From an uncultured Sphingomonas sp. (GTDB lineage Bacteria > Pseudomonadota > Alphaproteobacteria > Sphingomonadales > Sphingomonadaceae): a stretch of DNA of 64,000 bases. Positions 8,092-15,794 of this stretch are shown piece after piece. The notes below the pieces were generated by a model. It ran no database searches, was not told where the DNA came from, and saw nothing but the letters and a program-made list of their open reading frames with translations. A program made the position numbers and the translations under genes. Each line of letters opens with the position of its first letter. The first letter of the stretch is position 1. The stretch is taken from contig CAJYKB010000083.1 of NCBI GenBank assembly GCA_913774925.1, forward strand, positions 1 to 64,000, written 5' to 3'.

Positions 8092-8101
8092 GCGGAGGGG
8101 A

Positions 8102-8123
8102 CCCCTCCCTTCGAAGGGAGGGG
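8102..8123. terminator. perfect palindrome between convergent genes
   Basis: A perfect 22-base palindrome, CCCCTCCCTTC joined to GAAGGGAGGGG, lies 10 bases after the hemW stop and 6 bases before the stop of the leftward LpoA-like gene. Its position between converging genes suggests a two-way transcription stop, although no T-run follows on either strand. It may equally be a short copy of the palindromic repeats seen elsewhere in the window. Confidence 0.45.
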
Positions 8124-8129
8124 CTTGGA

Positions 8130-9320
8130 TTAGCGCCGGAATTCCGTCGGCGCAGGCGACACCGTCACGGTCGTCGAACCGCGGATCTCCTGCACCTCCA
8201 GCATCCGCTCCGCCACGCCGTCGCGGCCGAAGCGGAACGCGCCGTCGATCCCCGCGAAGCCATCGCCGTCGCGCAGCCTGCTTTCGGGGAAGACGCTGCC
8301 CGGCTTCCAGTCGCGCGCGATGCGCACCACCAGCAGCACCGAATCGTAGCCCAGGCTCGACAGCCGGTACGGCGAGGCGCCGAACCGCGTGCGGTAATTG
8401 CGCGCATATTGGCGGTAGAGCGTGTTGGGGACGCTGGCGAACCACGCGCCGTTCAGCGACGCGGCGCCCGCGACATTGTTGTCGGAATTCCACAATTCGG
8501 TGCCCAGGATCTGCACCGAGGGCGACGTGCGCCGCAGCAGCGGCACCGCCGCATTCGCCTGCGTCGCGCCGTCCGCGATCAGCACCGCACCGAACGGCGC
8601 GTCCTTCGCCATCCGCTGCACCGCCCCCGCGATCGCGCCCGATCCGCGGTCGTAGGTCTGCAGCGAGACGACGCGCCCGCCAGCCTGCTCGACCGCGCGC
8701 AGGAACGCGGTCGATGCACGGCTGCCGTAGAGCGCGTTGGGCACCAGCCCGCCGAAATTGCTGATTCCCTTGCCCGCGGCATAGCCGACCACGCGCTCGA
8801 TCGCCTGCGCCGGGGCATAGCCCAGAACATAGGCGCCGTTCCCCGCCACGCTGACGTCGTTGGAAAAGGACAGCACGGGCACGTTCGCGGCGCGCGCGAT
8901 CGGCGCCACCGCACGCACGTCGTCGGCCAGCAGCGGCCCCAGAATCAGCTGCGCGCCCTCCGCCAGCGCGCGGCGCGCTGCCGCCGCGGCACCGGGCGCG
9001 GTGTCGTAATTGGTGATGCGGACCTGCTGGTTCTTCGTATCCAGCAGCGCCAGCTGGGTCGCATTGGCCAGGCTGCGCCCGACGCCGGCATTGCCACCCG
9101 ACAGCGGCACCAGCAGCGCGACGCGGTTTCGCGCGACGTCGCGCGGCAACCCTTGCGCCACGTCGGGCGCCATCACCCGCGGCGGCGGCGGCGCGGTATC
9201 GACGCTCTGCTGAACCGGACCACGCGGCACGACCGTCGAACACGCCGCCAGCAACAATGCCCCCGCCAGCGTGACCAGCCGGGAAATGACCCGTTGCGGC
9301 CGTGCGTTCGCCTCTGCCAT
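8130..9320 (-). CDS. LpoA-like penicillin-binding protein activator lipoprotein
   Basis: A 396-aa lipoprotein: residues 10-26 are hydrophobic and end in LLLAAC (lipobox). The body is a type-1 periplasmic-binding-protein fold like the C-terminal domain of LpoA/YraM: RVALLVPLSGGNAGVGRSLANA, RALAEGAQLILGPLLADDV, VPVLSFSNDVSVAGNGAYVLGY, ISNFGGLVPNALYG and LGYDSVLLVVRIARDW. In E. coli LpoA activates PBP1a from the outer membrane. The N-terminal TPR-like domain of gammaproteobacterial LpoA is absent. Gene order with rsmI, yraN supports the family. Shine-Dalgarno GGGAGG sits four bases before the ATG. Its start codon overlaps that of the divergent rsmI. Confidence 0.85.
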   Translation of the reverse strand: MAEANARPQRVISRLVTLAGALLLAACSTVVPRGPVQQSVDTAPPPPRVMAPDVAQGLPRDVARNRVALLVPLSGGNAGVGRSLANATQLALLDTKNQQVRITNYDTAPGAAAAARRALAEGAQLILGPLLADDVRAVAPIARAANVPVLSFSNDVSVAGNGAYVLGYAPAQAIERVVGYAAGKGISNFGGLVPNALYGSRASTAFLRAVEQAGGRVVSLQTYDRGSGAIAGAVQRMAKDAPFGAVLIADGATQANAAVPLLRRTSPSVQILGTELWNSDNNVAGAASLNGAWFASVPNTLYRQYARNYRTRFGASPYRLSSLGYDSVLLVVRIARDWKPGSVFPESRLRDGDGFAGIDGAFRFGRDGVAERMLEVQEIRGSTTVTVSPAPTEFRR

Positions 9321-10161
9321 GACACCTCCCGTGAACTCTCTCGACCCCGGCCTCTATATCGTCGCCACCCCGATCGGCAATCTCGGCGACCTGTCGCCGC
9401 GTGCCGCCGAGATCTTGCGCCAAGCCGATGTTATCGCGGTGGAAGATACCCGGGTTACCGCCGGCCTGCTACGCCATATCGGCGCGAAACGACCGATGAT
9501 CCCCTATCACGACCACAATGCCGCGCACGTCCGGCCGCAGCTGATCGCGCGCATGGCGAGCGAGGCGGTGGCGCTGGTGAGCGATGCGGGAACGCCGCTG
9601 ATCTCCGACCCCGGCTTCAAACTGGTGCGCGAGGCGCGCGCGGCGGGCCATGCGGTGGTCACGATCCCCGGCCCCTGCGCCGCGGTCGCCGCGCTGACGC
9701 TCGCCGGGCTGCCGACCGACCGCTTCCTCTTCATGGGGTTCCTGCCGTCGAAGGAGCACGCCCGCGCCGAAGCGATCGCGGAGGTGGCGGCGGTGCGCGC
9801 CACCCTGGTCTTCTACGAATCCGGCCCCCGCCTCGCCGTCTGCCTCGCCGCGCTCGCGACCGGGCTCGGCGACCGCGAGGCGGCGGTCACGCGGGAGATC
9901 ACCAAGAAGTTCGAGGAAGCCGTCACCGGCACGCTGTCCTCACTCGCCGCGCGCTACGCCGATGCGCCACCGAAGGGCGAGATCGTCGTCGTCGTCGCAC
10001 CGCCCGATCCTCCCGCCCCGGCGAGCGAGGCGGACGCCGACGCGGCGCTGGCCGACGCCCTCACCCGCCTTCCCGCCTCCAAGGCCGCAGGCGAGGTCGC
10101 CAGGGCGCTCGGGCTCGATCGCAAGGCGCTCTATGCCCGCGCGCTGGAGATGAAGGGCTGA
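9319..10161 (+). CDS. rsmI: 16S rRNA (cytidine-1402-2'-O)-methyltransferase
   Basis: RsmI (280 aa) adds the 2'-O-methyl group to C1402 in the decoding centre of 16S rRNA using SAM. Family motifs: GLYIVATPIGNLGDLSPRA at the start, VIAVEDTRVTAGLL, VALVSDAGTPLISDPGFKLV, VVTIPGPCAAVAALTLAGL, FMGFLPSK and FYESGPRL, then TREITKKFEEAVTGT. The C-terminal tail (from about 225) carries the usual small helical extension. The ATG at 9319 shares two bases with the start codon of the divergent lipoprotein gene (CATG); a GTG at 9331 is the alternative. Neither has a visible Shine-Dalgarno. Confidence 0.92.
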   Translation: MTPPVNSLDPGLYIVATPIGNLGDLSPRAAEILRQADVIAVEDTRVTAGLLRHIGAKRPMIPYHDHNAAHVRPQLIARMASEAVALVSDAGTPLISDPGFKLVREARAAGHAVVTIPGPCAAVAALTLAGLPTDRFLFMGFLPSKEHARAEAIAEVAAVRATLVFYESGPRLAVCLAALATGLGDREAAVTREITKKFEEAVTGTLSSLAARYADAPPKGEIVVVVAPPDPPAPASEADADAALADALTRLPASKAAGEVARALGLDRKALYARALEMKG

Positions 10162-10250
10162 TCGTGCGCCGCCGCGAAACGGCAACAAAAGCTCAGCCGG
10201 GCTGACACAGAACATCGCCATGGCCACCCCGACGCCACCGGGAAGGCCAG

Positions 10251-11063
10251 ATGATGTTGCTCCGATCGCTTCGTCGCGCCCTGATCGCCCTGCTGGCGAT
10301 GCTGCCGGCATTCTCGACCGCCGCCTCGCCCCAACTCACGGACGGGATCGAACGCGCGCAGTTGCTGGATACGCTCCGGCTCGACGGCGAGCTCTTCCAT
10401 GTCCAGGGGCTGGAGATGACCGCGACCCGCATCTGGGTCACCTCGGTCGACCGCCGGGAGCACCGCGGATACATCCACGAATTCGACCGCGCGGGCGGAC
10501 GCTTCCTGCGCCGGGTCGAGCTGACCGACGGACCGCGCTACCACCCCGGCGGCATCTCGATCGCGGGCGATTCGATCTGGGTGCCGGTCGCGGAGAACCG
10601 CCCGGACAGCACGTCGCAGCTGGTGGAAATCGACGCCGATACGCTGACGATCCGGCGGCGCGTCGCCTTTCCCGACCACCTTGGCTGCGTCGCGGTGCTC
10701 GGACATCAGCTGATCGCGGGCAATTGGGACAGCCGGTTGCTGTACGTCTTCGACCTGACCGGGCAGGCGCGCACGCGGGTGCTGCCCAACCCGTCCGACA
10801 CGCATTATCAGGATATGAAGTTCGTCGGCCGCGCGCTGGTCGCCGGGGGCAGCCGCGGGCTGTTCAGCGGCACGGTGGACTGGATCGACTGGTCGACGAA
10901 GACGGTGGTGCGGACGCTGCGGGCGGGATCGGTCGGGCCGGTGCGTCCCTTCGGGCGTGGTGGACCGCTGACCGGCGAGGGCATGACGATCGAAGGACGC
11001 GACCTCTTCGTCGTTCCGGAGGACGGCCCCAGCCGCGTGTTCCACTTCCGCCTCGACGCCTGA
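10251..11063 (+). CDS. exported beta-propeller-like protein, possibly DUF6454
   Basis: A 270-aa protein with a signal peptide (LIALLAMLPAFSTAAS, cleaved near residue 25). The mature part has repeated short beta-strand motifs separated by turns: GLEMTATRIWVTSVDR, GISIAGDSIWVPVAENR, LVEIDADTLTIRRRVAFP, LLYVFDLTGQARTRVLPNPS, TVDWIDWSTKTVVRT and GMTIEGRDLFVVPEDG. This suggests a propeller fold and I tentatively match it to DUF6454. No catalytic motif is visible. Tandem ATGs at 10251 and 10254 follow GGGAAGG. It sits between rsmI and yraN, which are usually adjacent or separated only by lpoA, so it looks like an insertion into that cluster. Confidence 0.65.
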   Translation: MMLLRSLRRALIALLAMLPAFSTAASPQLTDGIERAQLLDTLRLDGELFHVQGLEMTATRIWVTSVDRREHRGYIHEFDRAGGRFLRRVELTDGPRYHPGGISIAGDSIWVPVAENRPDSTSQLVEIDADTLTIRRRVAFPDHLGCVAVLGHQLIAGNWDSRLLYVFDLTGQARTRVLPNPSDTHYQDMKFVGRALVAGGSRGLFSGTVDWIDWSTKTVVRTLRAGSVGPVRPFGRGGPLTGEGMTIEGRDLFVVPEDGPSRVFHFRLDA

Positions 11064-11107
11064 CCGCACCGCTTGCGCGCGGTGCGCCCGCCCGCCATCG
11101 TGCCGCG

Positions 11108-11488
11108 ATGCGCCGCCCTGTCCCACGCCCTACCGCGACCCGGATTGCTGCCGAGGCCGCGGGGCGTCGGGGCGAGCGGATCGCGGCGTGGTGGCTGCGG
11201 CTGAAGGGCTGGCGCATCCTCGACCGCCGCGTGCGCACCCCCGCGGGCGAGGTCGACCTGGTGGCGCAGCGCGGCGCGCTGATCGCCTTCGTCGAGGTAA
11301 AGGCGCGACGTACCGCGGCGGAGCTGGACCATGCGATCGACCAGCGCCGCCTCGCCCGCGTCGCGGCGGCGGCGGAGGTGCTGATGCCGCGCTACGCCAC
11401 GAAAGGAGAGGACATCCGTGTCGACGTGCTGCTGCTGGCGCCGGGCACCCGCCCGCGCCATATCGAGAATGCGTGGATCGGCTACTGA
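11108..11488 (+). CDS. yraN: YraN family (UPF0102) endonuclease-like protein
   Basis: A 126-aa protein of the UPF0102 family, related to Holliday-junction-resolvase/restriction-endonuclease folds. The helix RIAAEAAGRRGERIAAWWLR (GE at the start of the fold) is followed by GWRILDRRVRTPAGEVDLVAQRG and then IAFVEVKAR, which together make the E...D...ExK nuclease core. The C-terminus has RRLARVAAAAEVLMPRY and IRVDVLLL. The family's cellular function is not settled. The ATG at 11108 is placed just before the conserved helix; a much longer upstream frame is a shadow. It lies 44 bases after the DUF6454-like gene and 32 before gshB. Confidence 0.88.
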   Translation: MRRPVPRPTATRIAAEAAGRRGERIAAWWLRLKGWRILDRRVRTPAGEVDLVAQRGALIAFVEVKARRTAAELDHAIDQRRLARVAAAAEVLMPRYATKGEDIRVDVLLLAPGTRPRHIENAWIGY

Positions 11489-11520
11489 CACGCACGCGCC
11501 TCCCGCCTACATCGCGGCAC

Positions 11521-12486
11521 ATGACCCAGCAAATCACCGTCGCCGTGCAGATGGACCCGCTCGCTTCGATCAATATCGCGGGCGACAGCACCTTCGCGCT
11601 GATGCTCTCGGCGCAGGCGCGCGGCCACCGGCTGTTCCATTACGCGCCCGAGGATCTCAACTGGTCCGACGGCCGGCTGTGGACGAAGGCACATCCGGTG
11701 ACCGTCCAGCGCGTCGCCGGCGACCATTTCCGCTTCGGCGAGCCCGTCAGCCTCGATCTGGGCGCGGACGCCGACGTGGTGCTGATGCGGCAGGATCCGC
11801 CGTTCGACCTGGGCTATATCACCGCCACGTACCTGCTGGAGCGCATCGCCGACCGCACGTTGGTGGTGAACGATCCCGCCAGCGTCCGCAACGCGCCGGA
11901 GAAGGTCTTTGTCCTCGACTACGCGCGTTACATGCCGCCGACGCTCGTCACGCGGTCGCTGGAGGAGACGCGCGCCTTCCTGAAGCAGCACGGCGCGATC
12001 GTGGTGAAGCCGCTCCACGGCAACGGCGGCAAGGCGATCTTCCGCGTCGGCGCTGAGGGCGAGAACCTGTCGGCGCTGATCGAGGTGTTCAACCAGACCT
12101 GGCGCGAGCCGCACATGGTGCAGGCCTTCTTGCCCGGCGTCGCGAAGGGCGACAAGCGTATCGTACTGGTCGACGGCGAGGTGGCGGGCGCGATCAACCG
12201 CCTGCCGGGCGAAGGCGAGATTCGCAGCAACCTGGCGGTCGGCGGCTCCGCGCAGAAGACCGAGCTGACCGAGCGCGAGCGCCAGATCTGCGCGGAGCTG
12301 GGCCCGGAACTGAAGCGCCGCGGGCTGATCTTCGTCGGGATCGACGTGATCGGCGGCGAGTGGCTGACCGAAATCAACGTCACCTCCCCCACCGGCATCG
12401 TCGCGATCGAGAAATTCGACGGCACGGATGTCGCCGGGCTGATCTGGGACGCGATCGACCGCAGGCTTGCGGAACGCGCGGGCTGA
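11521..12486 (+). CDS. gshB: glutathione synthetase
   Basis: GshB (321 aa) joins gamma-glutamylcysteine and glycine with ATP to make glutathione in the cytosol. The N-terminal TVAVQMDPLASINIAGDSTFALML is the signature of prokaryotic glutathione synthetase; VLMRQDPPFDLGYITATYLLE and NDPASVRNAPEKVF follow. The ATP-grasp part shows IVVKPLHGNGGKAIFRV, a DKRIVLVDGEVAGAINRLPG loop and the metal site GLIFVGIDVIGGEWLTEINVTSPTG. Length and motif order are normal. It is the last gene of the rsmI-yraN-gshB run, an order common in alphaproteobacteria. Confidence 0.95.
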   Translation: MTQQITVAVQMDPLASINIAGDSTFALMLSAQARGHRLFHYAPEDLNWSDGRLWTKAHPVTVQRVAGDHFRFGEPVSLDLGADADVVLMRQDPPFDLGYITATYLLERIADRTLVVNDPASVRNAPEKVFVLDYARYMPPTLVTRSLEETRAFLKQHGAIVVKPLHGNGGKAIFRVGAEGENLSALIEVFNQTWREPHMVQAFLPGVAKGDKRIVLVDGEVAGAINRLPGEGEIRSNLAVGGSAQKTELTERERQICAELGPELKRRGLIFVGIDVIGGEWLTEINVTSPTGIVAIEKFDGTDVAGLIWDAIDRRLAERAG

Positions 12487-12722
12487 CGGGCGGGTTGGGG
12501 GCGTGACATGACGCGCCTCGCACCTTCCCCCGCCTCCGTTTGCCCTGAGGAGGGGCCGAGCTTGTCGAGGCCTCGTCTCGAAGGGCACGCGCGACGGCTG
12601 TGCTTCGAGAAGGGTGAGCGGGTCGGATCGTCCCCCGGACGATCCTGGACATGCCGGGGGCATGTTCACCCGATAACTCGACTTGGCTCGATGCCTCCTC
12701 GGCACGAACGGCAGCGGGCCCG
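12487..12722. repeat. intergenic dispersed-repeat region
   Basis: A 236-base gap without a credible gene. At about 12541-12589 a TGCCCT...AGGGCA pair encloses GAGCTTGTCGAGG and CTCGTCTCGAAGG units; the GAGCTTGTCGA/TCGAAGGG type of unit recurs inside the repeat at about 42581-42606. A reading frame across the gap has no family similarity and reflects the repeat. The ATG of the next gene has no strong ribosome binding site. Confidence 0.5.
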
Positions 12723-13322
12723 ATGACCGACTTCATCGTCAACTGGATCGTCTGGGGCGGCTATTTCGGCATCTTCATGCTGATGGCGCTGGAGAATGTC
12801 GTGCCCCCCATCCCGTCGGAGGTCATCATGGGCCTGGGCGGGATCGCGGTCGCGCGGGGGCAGATGGAGATGATCCCGCTGCTGCTGTGGGGCACCGCCG
12901 GCACCACCGCAGGCAATGTCTTCTGGTACGAGATCGGACGGCGGCTGGGCTATGCGCGGTTTCGCCCGTTCGTGGAGCGACACGGCCGCTGGCTGACGAT
13001 GGAGTGGGAGGATGTCGAGCGGTTGCGCACCTTCTTCCATCGCCATGGCGGCTGGGTGATCTTCGTCTTCCGGTTCATGCCGACGTTCCGCACGCTCATT
13101 TCGCTGCCCGCGGGAATGGCGCGGATGCCGGTGTGGCGGTTCCTGCTAACGACGTTCCTCGGCAGCGTCATCTGGAACGGCGTGCTGGCAGGCGCCGGCT
13201 TCTACCTCGGCAGCCGCTATGCCGATCTCGACAAATACGTCGGCCCGGCAGGAATCGCGCTGACCGTGCTGGCGCTAGGTTATTACCTCCACCGCGTCGT
13301 CACCTGGAAACCGCGCGGCTGA
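12723..13322 (+). CDS. DedA/VTT-family membrane protein
   Basis: A 199-aa inner-membrane protein of the DedA (SNARE-associated, VTT) family, linked to lipid-carrier recycling and envelope homeostasis. Visible features: an N-terminal membrane helix with YFGIFMLMALENVVPPIPSE (the acidic-proline re-entrant hairpin), GTAGTTAGNVFWYEIGRRLGY, then the conserved GGWVIFVFRFMPTFRTLISLPAG (Arg-x-Pro region) and two C-terminal helices ending GYYLHRVV. The ATG at 12723 is chosen because the family begins at this helix. The next gene, xerC, converges with only four bases between the stop codons. Confidence 0.9.
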   Translation: MTDFIVNWIVWGGYFGIFMLMALENVVPPIPSEVIMGLGGIAVARGQMEMIPLLLWGTAGTTAGNVFWYEIGRRLGYARFRPFVERHGRWLTMEWEDVERLRTFFHRHGGWVIFVFRFMPTFRTLISLPAGMARMPVWRFLLTTFLGSVIWNGVLAGAGFYLGSRYADLDKYVGPAGIALTVLALGYYLHRVVTWKPRG

Positions 13323-13326
13323 CCCC

Positions 13327-14226
13327 TCAGCCCCGCGGATGCGCGGCGCGATAGACGTCGAGCAGGTGCGCCGCATCCACCGCGGTATAGACCTGGGTCG
13401 AACTCAGGCTGGCGTGCCCCAGCAGCTCCTGCAACGCGCGCAGGTCGGCGCCGCGTCCCAGCAGATGCGTCGCGAAACTGTGGCGCAACGCGTGCGGCGT
13501 CGTCCGCTCCGACAGGCCCAGTCGCATGCGCGCCGCGCGTACCTTCACCCGCACCACGCCGGGAGACAGCGCGCCCCCCTTCACCCCGCGGAACAGGATC
13601 CCGTCACGTACCGCCGGCCAGGGGGCGAGCCGCACATAGTCCTCCACCGCCGCGCGTACCGCGGGAAGCAGGGGCACGACGCGCGTCTTGTCGCGCTTGC
13701 CGCGAACGCTGATCGTCTCGCCCAGCGGCAGGACCGCGCCGGTCAGTCCCAGCGCCTCACCGATGCGCAGCCCCGCGCCGTACAGCAGCAGCAGGATCGC
13801 CCAGTCGCGCGCCGCGACCCAGGGCTCGTCGCTTTCCTCCGCCACCGCGCCCGCCAGCGCCACCGCCTCGTCGGGGGAGACGGGGCGCGGCACGCCCTTC
13901 TTCACTCGCGGCCCCTTCAATCGCGGGGTGGCGCCCTCTCCGTTGGCCCAGTCGAGGAAGCCGCGCACTGCTGACAATTCCCGCGCCGCCGAGGCATTGG
14001 TCAGCCCCCCGCCCCGCCGCTGCGCCAGATAGGCACGCAGGTCCGCCGCCTCCACCGACGCCAGCGCCGGCCGGTCCACCGCTGTCCCCCAATGCATCGT
14101 CAGAAACACGACCAGACGCTCTGCGGTGGCGCGATAGGCGCGAACGGTATGTTCCGAACGCCGCCGGTCGCGCGCCAGATGCACCGACCATTGCACGGCG
14201 ATCGGGAGCGGTTCGGCGGGTTCCAT
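13327..14226 (-). CDS. xerC: tyrosine recombinase XerC
   Basis: A 299-aa site-specific recombinase that resolves chromosome dimers at dif together with XerD. The N-terminal SAM-like domain (about 1-90) has HTVRAYRATAERLVVFL. The catalytic domain carries the Arg in GAGLRIGEALGL, the Lys in GKRDKTRVVPLLP, HALRHSFATHLL (His-x2-Arg), GHASLSSTQVYT (His) and the nucleophile Tyr in that last motif. Length and motif order match chromosomal XerC rather than a phage integrase, and no attachment site or island is seen. It is transcribed away from the adjacent diguanylate cyclase; 67 bases separate their starts. Confidence 0.92.
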   Translation of the reverse strand: MEPAEPLPIAVQWSVHLARDRRRSEHTVRAYRATAERLVVFLTMHWGTAVDRPALASVEAADLRAYLAQRRGGGLTNASAARELSAVRGFLDWANGEGATPRLKGPRVKKGVPRPVSPDEAVALAGAVAEESDEPWVAARDWAILLLLYGAGLRIGEALGLTGAVLPLGETISVRGKRDKTRVVPLLPAVRAAVEDYVRLAPWPAVRDGILFRGVKGGALSPGVVRVKVRAARMRLGLSERTTPHALRHSFATHLLGRGADLRALQELLGHASLSSTQVYTAVDAAHLLDVYRAAHPRG

Positions 14227-14293
14227 CCCGTCTTTTCAATCAATTCGCCGCGCCAGCAAAGCAATATTAAGCACCTCCCGCTACGTCGACGAC

Positions 14294-15739
14294 ATGCACC
14301 AGCCTGCCCTCACCGATCGCCTTGATGACGAGGCCGCCCGGCTCGCCGCATTGCGCGTGCTGGCGCTGATGGATGCCGAACCGCAGCAGGAATTCACCGC
14401 GCTGACCGCGCTGGCGTCGCGCCTGATCGGCTGCCCGACCGCCCTCATCAACATGGTGGATCGCGACCGGGTCTGGATCACCGCCGGTGACGTGCCCGGC
14501 CCGCGCGAGCTTCGCCGCGACGTCGCCTTCTGCGATCGGACGATCCGGACCGATGCCACCGTGGTCATCGACGACCTGACGCTCGACGCCGAATATGCCG
14601 CCAACCCGCTGGTGACGGAGGGCGGGATGCGCTTCTACGCCGGCGCACCGCTTCATGTGGAGGGCGACGACGGCTTGCGGCATGCCGTCGGCACGATCTG
14701 CGTCATCGATCAGACGCCGCGCACGCTGGACGCCGCGGGGCGCGAGGCGCTGCTCCATCTCGCGACGCTCGCGGAAACGCTGCTCGCCTCGCGCAGCGCG
14801 GCGGTGCGCGCGGTCGCCATCGCCACCCGGACGGAGGAACTGCGGGCCGAGGTGGCGCGCCGCGACAGCATCTTCCGCCAGACGGAGCGGATCGCGATGA
14901 TCGGATCGTGGCGGCTGTCGGTGCTGGAGCATACGCTGACGTGGTCGGACAATGTCTTCCGAATCTATGGCCTGCCGCATGGCGAGCAGCCGCCGCTCGA
15001 CAGAGCGATCGATTTCTATCCCGCCGCGATGCGCCCGCGGATCAGCCGGATGCTGGACGAGTCGATCCGCCGCCGGCAACCCTTCGATTTCGAAAGCGAC
15101 TTCCACGCCGCCGACGGCAGCCTGCGCCGCGTCCGCTCGATCGGCGAGCCGGAAATCGTCGATGGCCGCGTCGTGGCGCTGGTGGGCGTGTTCATGGACA
15201 TGACCGAACGATACGCGCTGGAGCAGCAACTGCGCCGCTCCGCCGATACCGACGTGCTGACCGGACTGGCCAACCGTGCCGCGTTCGACCGCACGCTGGA
15301 GGCGGCGATGGCGCGCGCGCGACAGGACGGCGGCCCGCTCCTGCTGGCGCTCGTCGACCTCGACGGGTTCAAGGCGATCAACGACACCCTGGGCCATGAC
15401 GCCGGTGACGAGGTGCTGCGCCTCACCGGTGCTGCCCTGGCGGAGCCCTGGCTGAACGGCGTCTTCGCCGCGCGCATCGGCGGTGACGAGTTCGCGCTGG
15501 TGATAGAGGATGCCGCGTTCGCCGCCGACGTCGAGGGGCTTCGCGCCCGGATCGAGGCCGCGCTGCGCGTGACGGTCGAATCCGGCGGCATCGCGATGGC
15601 AAGCGGCGGGTCGATCGGGATCGCGTCGTTCGACGCCGGTTGCGGTTCGCTGCGCGAATTCGCGCGGCGGGCGGATACGATGCTGTATGCGACGAAGCGG
15701 TCGCGCATCGGGCGCCATCCGGCGCGCCGCGCCGCTTGA
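14294..15739 (+). CDS. GAF-PAS-GGDEF diguanylate cyclase
   Basis: A 481-aa cytosolic signalling protein making c-di-GMP from GTP. Residues about 25-165 form a GAF domain (EFTALTALASRLIGCPTALI, FCDRTIRTD, LVTEGGMRFYAGAPL, VGTICVID). About 205-310 form a PAS domain with its C-terminal motif (ARIAMIGSW-like start, TWSDNVFRIYGLP, FDFESDFHAADGSLRRVRS, VGVFMDMTERYALE). About 315-475 form the GGDEF domain with DVLTGLANRAAFDRTL and intact GGDEF at 396-400. The inhibitory RxxD site normally just before GGDEF reads LNGV here, so product inhibition is probably lost. No membrane segment or EAL domain is present. Confidence 0.92.
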   Translation: MHQPALTDRLDDEAARLAALRVLALMDAEPQQEFTALTALASRLIGCPTALINMVDRDRVWITAGDVPGPRELRRDVAFCDRTIRTDATVVIDDLTLDAEYAANPLVTEGGMRFYAGAPLHVEGDDGLRHAVGTICVIDQTPRTLDAAGREALLHLATLAETLLASRSAAVRAVAIATRTEELRAEVARRDSIFRQTERIAMIGSWRLSVLEHTLTWSDNVFRIYGLPHGEQPPLDRAIDFYPAAMRPRISRMLDESIRRRQPFDFESDFHAADGSLRRVRSIGEPEIVDGRVVALVGVFMDMTERYALEQQLRRSADTDVLTGLANRAAFDRTLEAAMARARQDGGPLLLALVDLDGFKAINDTLGHDAGDEVLRLTGAALAEPWLNGVFAARIGGDEFALVIEDAAFAADVEGLRARIEAALRVTVESGGIAMASGGSIGIASFDAGCGSLREFARRADTMLYATKRSRIGRHPARRAA

Positions 15740-15794
15740 TCGCGGAACACCTTCCGACTTCCCGCCGTCTCGGCTTGCCCCCATATGGGCGGCG

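Noticed and set aside
12508-12726. Small ORF between gshB and the DedA gene
   Set aside because: Its sequence is made of dispersed-repeat units, has no ribosome site and overlaps the DedA start.
13327-14226. Tyrosine recombinase as a mobile-element integrase
   Set aside because: Length, motif order and lack of any mobile context fit chromosomal XerC.
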